NCBI RefSeq assembly: GCF_018139145.2
Contig: NC_059478.1
Location: 33,645,001 to 33,709,000, forward strand
Source: Gymnogyps californianus
Lineage: Eukaryota > Chordata > Aves > Accipitriformes > Cathartidae
Direction of reading: 5' to 3'
DNA: 64,000 nucleotides
Below, piece after piece: positions 1 through 12,300 of this stretch. The notes beneath the pieces are model-generated. The model was given only the letters and a program-made list of their open reading frames with translations. It ran no database searches and was not told where the DNA came from. A program made the translations under genes and the position numbers. Every line of letters begins with the position of its first letter. Position 1 is the first letter of the stretch.

Positions 1-330
1 TAAGTAGCAGAAGGGCAGGTTGATGGCGACATTTTAGCCATCTTTCAAAGCCTCGTTATCCTTGTGAAAGTCATGGTTTCCTCTTGGCTGCAGGCAGCTG
101 CAGCAGACCCAAATGTCTGCTCACCTTCAACATTTGTCAACCTGTTCATTACAGTGGTGAATTTGACACATCAGAAATGTCCTTTTGACAGGAAAGTTTA
201 TACTGGAATGAAAACTGAAGCAAAAGAAAGAAAAACCAAAGAAAGATGAAAGTGTAATTTATATTCCGGGATTTGTAATAGTGGTCTTGTCTTTAAGGCA
301 GGATATATGTCACCTCTTTAGGAAGAGGGA

Positions 331-471
331 GACGCAAGCTTTGGTGAGCCTCAGGGCTCCAATAGGCCTGAGCAGGTGTTGGAGCCGGGCTCATTTCACA
401 ACTCAGTGGGGCCTCCAGACACAGAGTCGCTGTCGCTCCGAGCCGGGACCGGGACGAGTCCCTGCCGGTCG
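331..471. promoter_or_regulatory. Small CpG-rich patch
   Basis: About ten CpG in about 140 bp (GAGCCGGGC, GTCGCTGTCGCTCCGAG, CCGGGACCGGGACGAG, GCCGGTCG), directly followed by the donor-like GTAAGAGG. GC-rich against AT-rich flanks. An 89-codon frame (281-550) crosses it without recognisable content. Confidence 0.25.
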
Positions 472-2728
472 TAAGAGGCAGGGCTGCAAACTCAAAGAGA
501 CTGTGGCCTTTTTGTGTTTGCTCACTGCAAACACAGGGGTTAATCGATAACCCAGTGTAATCTTTTCAAGGCTCCCCGTTTGATCCTGTTGCATTTTGGC
601 CGCATTGTAAATTCAAATTCATCACCTGATAAGAACAAGATATTTGAATAAAATCCCATGATGTAACAACCACATGTAATTTGCCGGCGTGCAGATTGTG
701 AGGGGAAAGAAGATTTCCCCTATGAAACCCTTTCAAAATTAACCAAAAGAAAATGAAAAAAATCCTAGTATAAAAACTAAAATGCAAATGCTCTCTTTGT
801 AGAGAATTATAACCAGGGCTGAGCATGAGATCAAACTAAAATGTCTTATCATAGGTGAATAAATGTATGTTTATGCATTAACTGTATCTGTCAACATTTC
901 TTTATGCTGTTAGCTGGGTTTTTATTAAAGCAGGAAGTATTAATTTAAATTAAGCAGAGTGAGATCTTTATTATCAAAGTAATCAGCTACAAATAAGTTG
1001 GTTAATTCCACTTTTACATTTATAAACACTTATCTTTCAGAATGAATGTTTTCCATTGGAATAATTTTCAAGTGGTTAAAAACAAAGACAGAAGGGAAAC
1101 TTGCATGAAGTATTCCACATCACATTTGCTGTGCTGTTGTTTGGTTGAGCTCTACTGGAGTCTAGTATGCAGGCACTGGAGCATCTACTATGACTGTATA
1201 AAATGTGTTTAATTGGCATGAAAAGGCACTAACAGAGTGCTAGTGGAGTTTCCATTATCTGAGCGGATATCTTATTTACTTTAGTTGAGATGGAGGACAA
1301 GACGAAAGTGATGGGAAACTGCGTGTGTGTATGTGTGTATGTGCATGTGTGCTTTAGGGGGGAGTGGAAATCACACACGCTATAAAACCCACAGCATTTA
1401 TAATGCCACTAACCTCAAAATCCCCAGGAGAATGGTTTGCAAAATGTTTTCCTAATTATAATTTTGCAGATTTATGTTTAACACGGTTTGCCAGTTGTGA
1501 AATTGGCAATGACGATAATACAATTTGACGGGTATTTCATGTTAAAAAATATGCATTTTTACAACATACTTTCCCCACAACCAAGTTAAAGAACCTGATC
1601 TGAAAGGGAAGTTTTATTTTTTATGCCACACCATACAAGTAGCCTGCTACATATTTAGGTACGTGCATGCTTTCATTGTAATTTATATAGGAGACTAGCC
1701 CACATTAAGAATTGATGTGGTACTGTATATGTTGTATTACAGTCACTCTAGTGAGTCTATGAGATACCAGCTCCCTGCTGAGTACATACTTATGTCAATA
1801 TTTCTGTTAATTGTTGCATTACAAATTGTTACATATCCCAGTGGTGGGAGTTCGCATTTGTGCCTGCAGTGGAGCTGACAACACCTACACATGGTCCCAG
1901 GAGGTTTCAATATATTGTGGGATTTGCGTTTTGAAAACGTTATCACAGTTTATCAGTCCAATGTCATTCCACTTAGCACTAATAGAACAGAACCCTGAAC
2001 TACGCCATGGTGTGGTGTATTCCCCTGTCTCCCTCCATGCACCAAGAAAACACTTTGAGCTTAGAGCATCTGCATGAGATTACCAAACCAAATCAAATGA
2101 AGTTTGATTCCCTTCTAGTATTTGCATTGTTATATTACATGATTTTTTTTCCCTAAATACCGGCCTCTTCATGCTGTCACAGGAATTCATTAGTGGTGCA
2201 TTGATGTTATACAGATTCCTGAATGGGTCATACTCAGTTTTGTTTGAATTTTAAAAATAAATGGCATTCATTTGGTAAAATTCAATAGTGTTATCGACTT
2301 CAACACATGCAAGACTTGCAAACCCAGATCACAACAGAATATCTAGATGCAATTTTATGCACTAGTTACTGAAGGGATGACCCTAGGAGTTGACTCCACC
2401 AGCCATCAAAGAGTCGATCACTGCAATATATCCTCACTGCGCCTTGCAACAACCAGCTACTGCCAAATAGCAAGACAGCACATTTTTGTAAGATGAACTT
2501 GGATAAGCATCACGAAATCAAGTTTGTAAGAGTGTTAATATTTACCATGCTCTCCAATTCCTTTAATTTCTTGCACGTCAATGATGAGGAACCTTTCTTG
2601 TGTGAACTAGAACAGGACAGTGAAAATTCTCTCTCTGGTGACAGATACATACGATTAACAGGCAAATTTGCTGTCACCGACTGATGTGACAATGAATTTC
2701 TAAATCAGGGTGGCAGGTTAGCCCTTAC
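472..2728. other. AT-rich unique sequence, no gene
   Basis: Open frames up to 88 codons (1811-2077), none protein-like. A degenerate TG-rich stretch lies at 1321-1352. Nothing else recognised. Confidence 0.7.
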
Positions 2729-2943
2729 TCTGTGAAAAAAAGGCACGTAGCAGGGCAATGCATTTTTCTTCTCTCCGTCTTTGAGAATTCCTGAGACCTC
2801 AAAGGGACCTGCTGGAGCCCCAGAGCCATCGAAGGGGAAGCCCTGCTCCTCAGCATTCCTCCCAAACCCCAGCATCTTCACCAGCTTCCTGCCAGTGGGC
2901 TTTACTGGGGGCAGTGGGGGAGGGTACTGGTGGTTCATTGCCC
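2729..2943 (-). other. Candidate exon or pseudogene fragment, unidentified
   Basis: On the minus strand a frame is open from 2952 to the stop at 2707-2705. Codons are biased to G or C at the third position (for example AAG CTG GTG AAG ATG CTG), unlike the AT-rich surroundings. A TTTTCAG acceptor-like site ends at 2944 and a CACAGA|GTAAGG donor-like site follows 2729, which would give a 215-nt exon. The product would be Pro/Gly/Lys-rich (segments YPPPLPPVKPTGRKLVKMLG and GAPAGPFEVSGILK) and matches no family I know. The plus strand is also open over most of this stretch, so base composition alone may explain it. Confidence 0.25.
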
Positions 2944-3060
2944 CTGAAAACCCTCATAAATAGAGATTCCACAACAAGGAGACTCTGTGCAAAAGGCTAA
3001 TTACAGCCTGGGGCTGCATTAACCTTTAGTGTGGGTTCCCCACTGGGATCTTTGTAAGAC

Positions 3061-3079
3061 TGTGTGTGTGTGTGTGTGT
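3061..3079. repeat. TG dinucleotide microsatellite
   Basis: Uninterrupted (TG) of 19 bases. Open frames across it are rich in alternating C and V and are not genes. Confidence 0.9.
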
Positions 3080-6000
3080 TCACCGGCTTGCATATGCACA
3101 CACAGACCTTCTCCCTGTCCTTTTTCCCATTCTCCTCTATGCTCTCCTATATACAGATTTTTTGGAGGTACAGAAAACCTTCTTCATAGTCCAAGGATTT
3201 GTTCACTGGGAAAGTCAGGGAAGGGATCAGACCTCCCCATCTCCCCTCAGTGTGAAACAGAACTGGCTACAAAATTCCCTCCCTTGATGGAAGCTGGTAG
3301 TGCAAATTCAACAAAGACAGTAACAACCGGCTTGTCCATGGAAACCAGCTGGTACAAAACCACACTGTCAATGAGAAGCCATCAAATTATCTTTGGAAAA
3401 GCAAACAGAATACAATTAATGTGAGCCAGGTGCATTAGTAAATATTATGACAGAGGTAAATTTATTACTAAGAGCTACCAGTAGTCTTACAGTTAGTATG
3501 AAAGCTTTCAGAGATGATGTAGAAATTCAGACAAATCTCTGTGCTTTTCCTGGATAGCTACCATGAGGAAGTAAAATTGAAAGCAAAAATTAGGAAGATT
3601 TAACTCACTAAAAGTTTGGTGCTGCAAAATTACTATAATGGAGACCACAGTCATTCCAACCTTGGAGATCCTGTGAGGGAAAATCCTGTAACTAGTCTGA
3701 TTTCTGGTCTTGCCCACACAATAATCTGGCTGAGAGTGAAAATACCCATGAAAATGTCAGCCTATATCAGATCTTCACATATTTGAAAGCTCACAGAAAT
3801 GTTACCAAGGGCCTAATACAGCCTCACCTAGCTGATGACGATAACCTGACACCCCACAAGCTCTCAGGGTATAGTGTTGCTACCGTAGTGACTGTTTTTA
3901 CTTCCTCATCAGTAGATGGGGAGCGATATGCACTCTTATCCTGCTGGATCCTACCTAACAAGTTAATACTAGTTACTGCTGGTCCTGAGATGCTACTGTC
4001 TCACTGAAAGAGTGTCAGAAATCTAGGCAACACAGCAAAGTGATTTATCTGAATCCTTCCTGCAGGGAAATACACAATGAGGAACAGCAAGAAACTGTTT
4101 CATTCCACTGAGGGTTTTTACTTAAGGGCTCCCCAAAGGACCAATTTCTCCCCGTTTTAGTCACATTCATATTTAACCATATTTAACCTAAGGAGCGCCT
4201 TAGTCAGACAACAGGGACTCAATAACCAGCAAGATTCAAGTGAAATGTCTGCTCTCTTTCAGCACAGTGGGCATCACAGTGCCCACCACCTCTGTGTCCA
4301 GATGAGATCTGCTCATAGAGGAGCAGGCAGGGGAAGCAAGCTGAAGCTTGCCACCAAAGCTACACTGAGTTGGTGCTTGTGCGCAGGGGGGAAAGGCACG
4401 TTGAAGTTTTTAACTACAGCACAGTTTCCTTGGATGCACAGCAAAGCCCTACAAGGCCAGTCTACTGGCAGCTTAAGAGAACTTGGAGGGCGCACAGCTT
4501 TCCTGAGACGCAGCCTCTATTATGCATGTGAAAAGCAGATTCTGTTTGGTCTTCATCTTCAAAATGTTTCTGGGGTGTCCAAGAGGGTCTGAAGTGCTAA
4601 GACACAAGCCACAGCCAAGAGCTTCACCCACACTCCCACGGGAGGTCTCCCAGCGGGCAGGTGAGGACATGGAAGGATTCCCACCACACACCAGCCCAAG
4701 TCTCTAAACACATTCACTCAAGTTAAATCTCATCACCTTTCACTTCAGCTGCAAAGCAGACTTTTTTGGAGTTGCCTTTGCAAACATTTATCCCAATAGG
4801 TAGTTTTGTGTAATAAAATAAAACCTCAGCAAAATAAAAAAGCCTCCCATACAAACGATAAATCCCTACCAAAATCAGGTCTGCCACTGAACATCCTCCT
4901 CTCCTCAGAGACAGGAGGAGGGAAAAAAAACACATGACAGATGTTAATCACCTTCTTTAATGAACTGCTTGGAGATATTTAAATACGGTGGTGTTGATTG
5001 TGGTATAAGAACATATGTACAATAGTATAAAACAAAGTAGAAACATGATGTATTATTAATACACACTAATTCCTTTACATCTATTTAGAGGCACGGTGAA
5101 GGAAGAACATACTGTGTATTCTCACCGTAGCTCTTCTTGGGTATAAAGAGACCCTCTGAAGCAAATTCTTCAGCCTACTATACTTCAAGAAATAGTAATC
5201 CAAAGCATCAGACATTTCCTATTAAAGTTTTAAAAACATAGCTTTAAGTCATACATTACATTGAATGCTTTAATATCTCATCTGATTCAGTAGGTTTTAA
5301 ACCCCACAGAGGTCACATTTTGAAGCACTAGTCACTTTTTACAGCATCTCCAAACATTAAATAAAAATAAAAATTATTAGGAGGAATAGAGCCATCTGTA
5401 GAGGCTAATAATGTGTCAGTTTGATATTATTATTAATAATACTATTATTTCTGTTTCATATTAGGGAGATCATGATTGCTAATGGCTATAAACTAGGAGT
5501 GATAGCCTTCATTCTGGCCCATCTGTGTTGCAGCTAGAGCAGCGTGAGAGGATCCAGTTACAAAACAGTTGTTTCTCCTGACCCTATTTGGTGTCCGGCT
5601 TTATCCTTGCAGTCAAACCTAAAGCCTTGGCATGCCCAGCTCAGGTCTGTGATCTAGTTACAACGGGCTTGGGCCCGAGCCCTGCAACAGGCTTTAATGG
5701 TCTTGTGACCAGGTCAAGGTCAACCACACTGTGATCAGGTACCCAAGATTGATTCATTTAGATGCATGGTACGAGGTCCCCGTAACCGATCTTAACTTCA
5801 TCAGCCATGGCAGGAAAAACTGTCCTACCCAACCTTTGGAAAAGGAACGTGGTAGCAGAGCGATGTAGGTGGTGGCTTGCTACCGATTTAGAAATAGGAA
5901 AGCAAGCCTTGTTCTTGGTTCTTATCAAAGGTTTCCTTCAGTCAGCTCAGCTTGGACTAAAGGGTAGTTCATATGCCACTAGCCACGATGCTTCTCTGTA

Positions 6001-7243
6001 TACAGTGCCTTTGCCGTACAAGCCCAGCAAAACCACTTGAACACAAGTCTGCCTGCATTTTACATTTCTGGTAATGTGACTTGGGTTCAACAGAATGAGT
6101 CACTTAAAAGAATAATAATAGTTAATTGAATTAATTGTAAATATTATGATAAGCATAAATGAAGAAGTGTCTGTTGTCAAGAAAATGCTTGAGGAAACAC
6201 CATGTAGACATCTCTAGTTTAAACATTACAGCAGTATAATTTCATTAACTGATTAAAACAGCAGTATACTGAGCAGGCAGTTTCCTCTTCTCTAATACCA
6301 AATATGTACAGACAGCGCTCCCTTTTCCCCTCTATGTTACTGTTGTGGGTCATATTTAGTGCTGATGATTTGTAATTTATCCAACAGGTACAGGCACATT
6401 TCCCCCAGGTAACATTTGTAAACAGAAATAAAGCTGGTGGTGTATTGTTTGCCTCAGAAACTCTGCAATTCTAGTGTGTCATAGAGTAGGCAGTGATGTG
6501 TAACCAAGACCAGTGATAAAAAGAAACTGCAATTGTTTTTTTTAAGGTACAGCTCTAAAACTGTACTATGTGGATTTCCATGGTGTAGCAGCGCAGACAG
6601 AAATTACTTTTTTCCCCTCTATAAGAACTAGTTATCTGATTCTCTTTTGTTTCCCTTATTCCAATGTTCAGTTGCATTTTAGTGTTCAGAGCTATAAGGA
6701 TGCATTGAAACTTATGGAGCCTGACATTTTAACTATCTCATCTTAGCATGATTCATCTCAATTTACTTTCTTCAAAAATGTAGCCTAGAAGAATATGAAG
6801 CATTTTGGGGGCTTGCTAGAAGGCCGTAAGCTCCATTAAAGAGTATAGCATCAGCTACCTTCCAAAGAGGGTTTGCTTATTATGGGTCTCATCCTGCAAA
6901 AGTAATAGGTGCCTTCTGGGAAATGCCATGTAGTCTCAAAGGTTGAATTCACAGGACTGGGGGTGGAACTAAGCCCTGGATCGAGTCCTCCATCCTCACA
7001 GTGTTTCTGTGCTCTGCTGTAGGAATAGCAGAACAAAGAAAATCACAGTTGTTTCTGCTCTCCATTTGAGCCTTAAGCAGAGCAGAGGCATCTCAATAGT
7101 TAAATAATGAGGAGATGAAAAGAGCCTCAATAAATTTGATGGGTTGATATGAGCAAACAAAATCATTCATATGATATTACACAAGTGTCTGTTCAGAAAA
7201 CGCATGATTTTGGAACTATGGCCACAGTCTGACAAGTATTCTG
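3080..7243. other. Unique sequence, no gene
   Basis: The longest frames are 131 codons (3029-3424, started by the TG repeat) and 115 codons (4245-4592). Both lack recognisable domains. A weak hairpin-repeat resemblance around 6883-6990 was not strong enough to call. Confidence 0.65.
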
Positions 7244-7329
7244 GGGCAGATCCTCTGTGTACATCAAGTGTCATCGCTCTACTGAAGTCAACGGAGCTGT
7301 GACAACTTAAACCCATGGGGGCTCTGCCC
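7244..7329. repeat. Decayed palindromic (hairpin) repeat
   Basis: Starts GGGCAGATCCTCTGTGTACA and ends GGGGGCTCTGCCC, with the centre CTACTGAAGTCAACGGAG. The ends are near-complementary (GGGCAGATCC against GGGCAGAGCC read from the other strand). The layout matches a hairpin family I recall from turtle, crocodilian and bird genomes, with the core 'ttgaagtcaatgg' between 'ggccagatcctcagctggtgtaaat' arms. Probably a MITE-type fossil. Its transposase family is unknown to me. Confidence 0.65.
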
Positions 7330-8589
7330 TTTAGTGCACAATTCTTGTAATAATCAAATTGCACCACACACAGAGCCCTGGCTGTGCGACCATCATGGTG
7401 TAAAGTGCTCTACAGACAGCAAGCTGGACCGTGGCCCATTTAATCTCCGAAGGCACAGGTTTCGGTATTGAGACTTGACTTTCATTTAGATTTCAGATTC
7501 ATCTGAGCTCTGGCTACAACGATATGAACACAAACTTTAAACATGACTTGTTCAGGCACCTTCCTTTCAGCACAGTGGAGAGTGAAACACCGAGGAAACC
7601 CACAAGCAAACGGCATTAAATAGCATTAAGGGGCTGCAGTGGGGAATGGGAGGGCAGCGTGCATGGAGGCACACAACTGTCTCCCGCAAGAGTTCAATGA
7701 CACTTAGCCTGGCCTGTTCCCCTTCTGCACTTGTAGTCACTGATACAGTGAAACAATAATATATCACTAGACCTGACCCTTTGGCCTTTATGAATTATCT
7801 GTTTTAGAAAGATGTGAAACCACCTTTTATATCCAACATAATAGATATTTAGACATTGTAGATCAATAGTGAACAAGTTTTCTGGTTATAGTTAATGGGT
7901 GCCAGAGGGGCATTCTGACATTGACCTCTGACACCCTTGTTGACAAGAAATCTATAGTGAAAAAAAATAGGAAAGACTGCCAGGTTTTAAAGTTATGAAT
8001 ATAGATCTACAGCAAATAATGGTAATTTTCATTGAGCAGAAATTTTTCATACTTTCAGTTTCAGATGAATTTCTCCAAAATCCTTAATGCTGACCAATGT
8101 AAAATTAATAACTGGCCCTTAGTGAACATGTGAAAACAACTGTTCAGCTGTATGACACAATTTTCCATTTGTTACTCGTATGATATTGTTCTGCTGTCAA
8201 AGAAGACTTTTCCCTTTATAAAATAGGCTGTCATCTATAATTCCAAACCAGCACAGATTTGTGAAACAGCCACATCATAATGGGTCTGGATAGGAAGAAA
8301 TGCAGGCTCTGGTTCTTGAGAGAAACTAATATGACATTATTTTTAAAAGAAAATAAGTTTATAGGAATTTAACATTATGATTTCTTACAAAATTGGTTGC
8401 TAAAATACGTATTGCCACCAAAGTACTAAAATAAACACTTATTCCTTAGTATATCAGATCCTTTGGCTAACTTCTTGTGTAATTAATTGACGCAGCAAAA
8501 GACTTAATAAAGGTGGCAACAGCTATGAGTATAAAATTATATCGCTATATCATATACTTCATGGTACTCGGTAAAGAAAGTTACATTCA
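7330..8589. other. AT-rich unique sequence, no gene
   Basis: No frame above 66 codons. Nothing recognised apart from the neighbouring hairpin repeat. Confidence 0.65.
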
Positions 8590-9300
8590 CCAGGAGCAGT
8601 TTAACCAAATCAGAAAGAGAGCTAATTTCCAGCAGTCTGTTTTACACTGCAGCACAATCCAGCGTGCCTCCCGGTAATGAAATTAGCTCTGTCACGTCAA
8701 GTCAAAATGAAATCTGTGTGAAAGGAGGGTCGCCTTCTTTCCAAAGCATATCCCCTCCAACGTACCTACTGTATTATTATGTCACACTCCAGTAACGCCG
8801 CACTGAGGTCTCTGTGGCCTTCCTGCAGCTAAGCACCATTGAAAACACATTTGTCCTGGCTGTTCTTTTCTTTTACCCCTCCTCTCATCTTGTGCAAGAT
8901 GAATCGCTGCTGGATCGAGACTGACTCCGAGGGCAAAGCCAGGTCTTGAGGAGGTAACCTGCCTCCTACGGCTTAAACATTTTAATTAATTTTAACACTA
9001 ATGCACAAATGAGAGTTAATCACTCTGCTGCGGTGCTTTCTAATTTACCAAGTTTATTCATTAAAACTTTCCTCACTGAACTTTGATTGAATGTCATGCT
9101 TTTTAAAAGGCCTCTCAAACAGCCTTAAGGCTTTTAAAAGTGATGTCTCGGGCGACTGCTGGAACAGTCTTTACAATTTGCTTTGCAAGGAAGAATGTGA
9201 AAGTTTGGTGGGAGAGGGACTGAGAGACGCAGTTAAAACAAGGTTACTTGGGCAGCTTAATAACAGAGCTGCTTGGAAAGACTCCAGTAAACACACATGA
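8590..9300. promoter_or_regulatory. Conserved-looking non-coding block
   Basis: Complex, repeat-free sequence with scattered CpG (CACGTC, AACGCCGC, TCGGGCG) and clusters of homeodomain-type TAAT/ATTA cores (TTTTAATTAATTTTAACACT at 8981-9000, GAGAGTTAATC). The look is that of vertebrate enhancer-type conserved elements. Conservation was not tested. Confidence 0.25.
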
Positions 9301-12300
9301 CTAAAATTATCTGCTAAACATAAAAGACATGTCTTAACTTTTACAAGTTACAAAAATACACCAAAACATTTCACAAGCCCACAATATAAAACTGTCCACA
9401 TGATCATCATGCTGGCTTTTGTCATTTAGTGCAAGAATGTAATATATGCTCTATGACTATTAATTTTATGAGATTGCTTTAGATTATACTGTTATATGTT
9501 TTATTGCTGTGCTATATAACAAAAAGCGTGGTGAAAATGTTATTTGGTTTAGATAATATATTTGCAATGTGTTTGCTAATCTAATTATTTTAGAATCAAT
9601 ATAATAAAACCTTAAGTACACAGTTTGGTCTATTAATTGCTATAACTAAAATCTGAAATTTATTGTTTAAATGGAGGTTCTTTATTTCAAATTAACTGAA
9701 GCAAAATGTAATCTTTACCTTTTTAATTAACTGTGTTCAATATTAGGTAAAAAAATACCTCACATTTTCAGTTTCTTAATGAAGGCTGCAATCAGAAAGG
9801 CTGACATTCAATCATACATTTAATTGGCTTTTTTAAAGTCATTTACATTACTTGGATCTCCAAGGAAGTTGCAGTTAAGAAAAGATTCTCTGCACATAGT
9901 TTTGTGGGAAAATTCACTCAAAACCTAGATGCACAATACTTTTATAAAAATACAAAAACCCCTGTGGGCACGTCTGTAAAGCTATGTAAAGCAAAGTAAA
10001 AATACTTGTTTATTTGTGTCTCTGTCTACCTATGGGCTCTGGGAGTTTTACACAGCACCTTGGCTGCTTAGGAAGATTCTCCACGGAAGTCTGCAGTATC
10101 CGTGCTTTCCTTCAGCAAATGCTGTGGGACACACAACTCTGTTTATTCACATTTTCTATTATACTTTTCTGTTTTATTACTGTTTTCTTCTGCACTCTTC
10201 CTTTATTTTGGGAAGCAGCTAAATTGTCAGCACAGACGGTCCCTTAGGACCTAAGCTGTCCTAAGCATCTAAGTCATTTCTGTTAGGCAGACCGCTTCAT
10301 TGTAAAAGCCCCATGACACCGTGGGTGGTTAAGTTAAGAAAACCGCCTCAAGTGTCTCTATTAATACCAAATTCCTGCCTCTGTAGCTAGTATGAGCTCA
10401 AAGTTTACTCAGGCAATGAAAACATCTAGCTAGAGATTAAGGCTAACCTTCTTCAAGTTTATAAATCACAGCCACTTCTATATTTGAATCAATTTTAAAT
10501 GTGAAAGTACTGTGATTCTTACCTCTTCTTATTACTTTTACACCTCACCCACTGCTTCTCCTAACATTTGTTTGGGATTTCCAGTAGCCACAGCTCCAAC
10601 AGGCCCCATGGGCAGCCTGGAAAACGGTTTCTTGTGCATGAGGAAAATGACTGATATGTCCAGTGAGTCTAAAGCATCTGGGACAGGCAGGCTTCACTGC
10701 ATGTTTTCAGGAAAATTGATCTGCACATGAACTGTTGTTGTCTCACCACTTCCTCATCAGTGATGAGCTCATGTCTCCAGACTGAGGAACAGCCGAGGTG
10801 TTTGAGCTGTGTTTGTACAGTCTTCTGACCCACAATTAGGGCATTTAAGTACTGCAGTAATACAGCATCCACATTCTCAGCTTCCAGCACAACTGCCTCA
10901 GACTTCAGCCAGCCTCCTGTCTTTTGTTTTGCCTCAGCTACCTGTTACATCTCTGACGAGAAATTAAATTCTGAAAAAAGGCATTTTTAACAGCCTTTCT
11001 TTCGCACCTGGGAATTCCTGCAGATCTCCTTACATCACTCTTTCAGCACACTCTTGGGGTAACTTCTCACTTGCCTGGACTGTGCTGACAGTTGCACTGT
11101 CTTTTTCAAAGTCAAACCAAGCGTCATGATTTTTCCTAGAACTCCTCCTTTAAAATCCTCATATTAGTGTTTCCTTAAGGACATTTTCCTCTGCTTATTC
11201 ATATGCTGTTGCATTAAAAGCTTTCTGCATCTCTTTACCTTTTTGTACAAACACACCTATTAGTGTACTGTATTTTTGGATGGAAACGTTCATCAACTTT
11301 TCAGGAATGATTGCATAGTTTTTCTCATCTTCCTAGGAAATTTATGAATCGATATTTTCAGCTTCATTGCTGCTCAGATTCTGTGAAACAATCCTTATGT
11401 TCAGATCTTTCTATGGGCTCATCAAACTGAAAGTCCTATTGAATTGGCTGCATTTCTGTTTCCACCTCATTATGGTGGGTGGCACCGTAACACATGTACA
11501 ATTGTAGCAGGAGTCCTTTCTTTCAACTCCAAACAGGAAACTTTATTAGAATAAGAATTACGGTCACTGATTGAATGACTCCGTCTCCTTCCTCCTCTCT
11601 GTAGTGCTTAAATCTAAAGCCTTCCCAGAGATCCTCCTCTTAACTTCATGTTATGAATTTAAGCAAATGCATAGGTCATAGTGGCTATCTAAAATACCAA
11701 TACACCAACTGTGGACTCATTTCCGTATATACACTTGTCATATTTAATAAAATGGCTAGGTTGAAAACTCTACCTCAAATATTAATTCTTATAACCACAG
11801 ACCTACAACAGCCATTTTTCTGTAACCTGTCTAAATGCCCATCCAAACCAGAAAGAAGCGACACCCTCTGATGAATGTGCCTCTGCTCAATCATGTCTGC
11901 ACAGAACATCCCTAAATTAATTTCAAATAACAAATATGTTTGTAAAAATTAGACTTTGCCAGCAGGCAATTCACAAACAAACAAAAAACACTACTTTCCT
12001 TTAAATACATTAGTAGTTTTGAATAGCTAACCCAGCTATAGTCATTACCTAGCAATGAAAAATTGACAATAGAGTTATTAGGATAATATACTTAATTAAT
12101 AGAAATATTAAAAGATTCACCATTAACCTGCATTTGCTCAGAATGCCAGAGGGGTGATTAGTTAGAATGGCACAGAATATTTTATAGCACTTACTGCTCT
12201 TATAAGAAGTCAGAGAGAGGAAAATGGAGATCCATGCCTCTACTGGATTTGAAGTATGACCTTAACGGCATTCAAAGTTTTAAACAGGAAAGAAGATAAA

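Noticed and set aside
3029..3424. 131-codon plus-strand frame with a Cys/Val run
   Set aside because: The start lies beside a TG microsatellite and the alternating C/V residues are its translation; the rest is unrecognised.
6883..6990. Another hairpin repeat ('gggtctcatcctgcaaaag' start)
   Set aside because: The right arm matches only loosely and no palindromic core is visible.
10569..11440. Minus-strand protein-like fragments suggesting a processed pseudogene
   Set aside because: About eight stops in 160 codons of the best frame is what random AT-rich DNA gives. Several frame changes would be needed, and no protein family or poly(A) tail was recognised.
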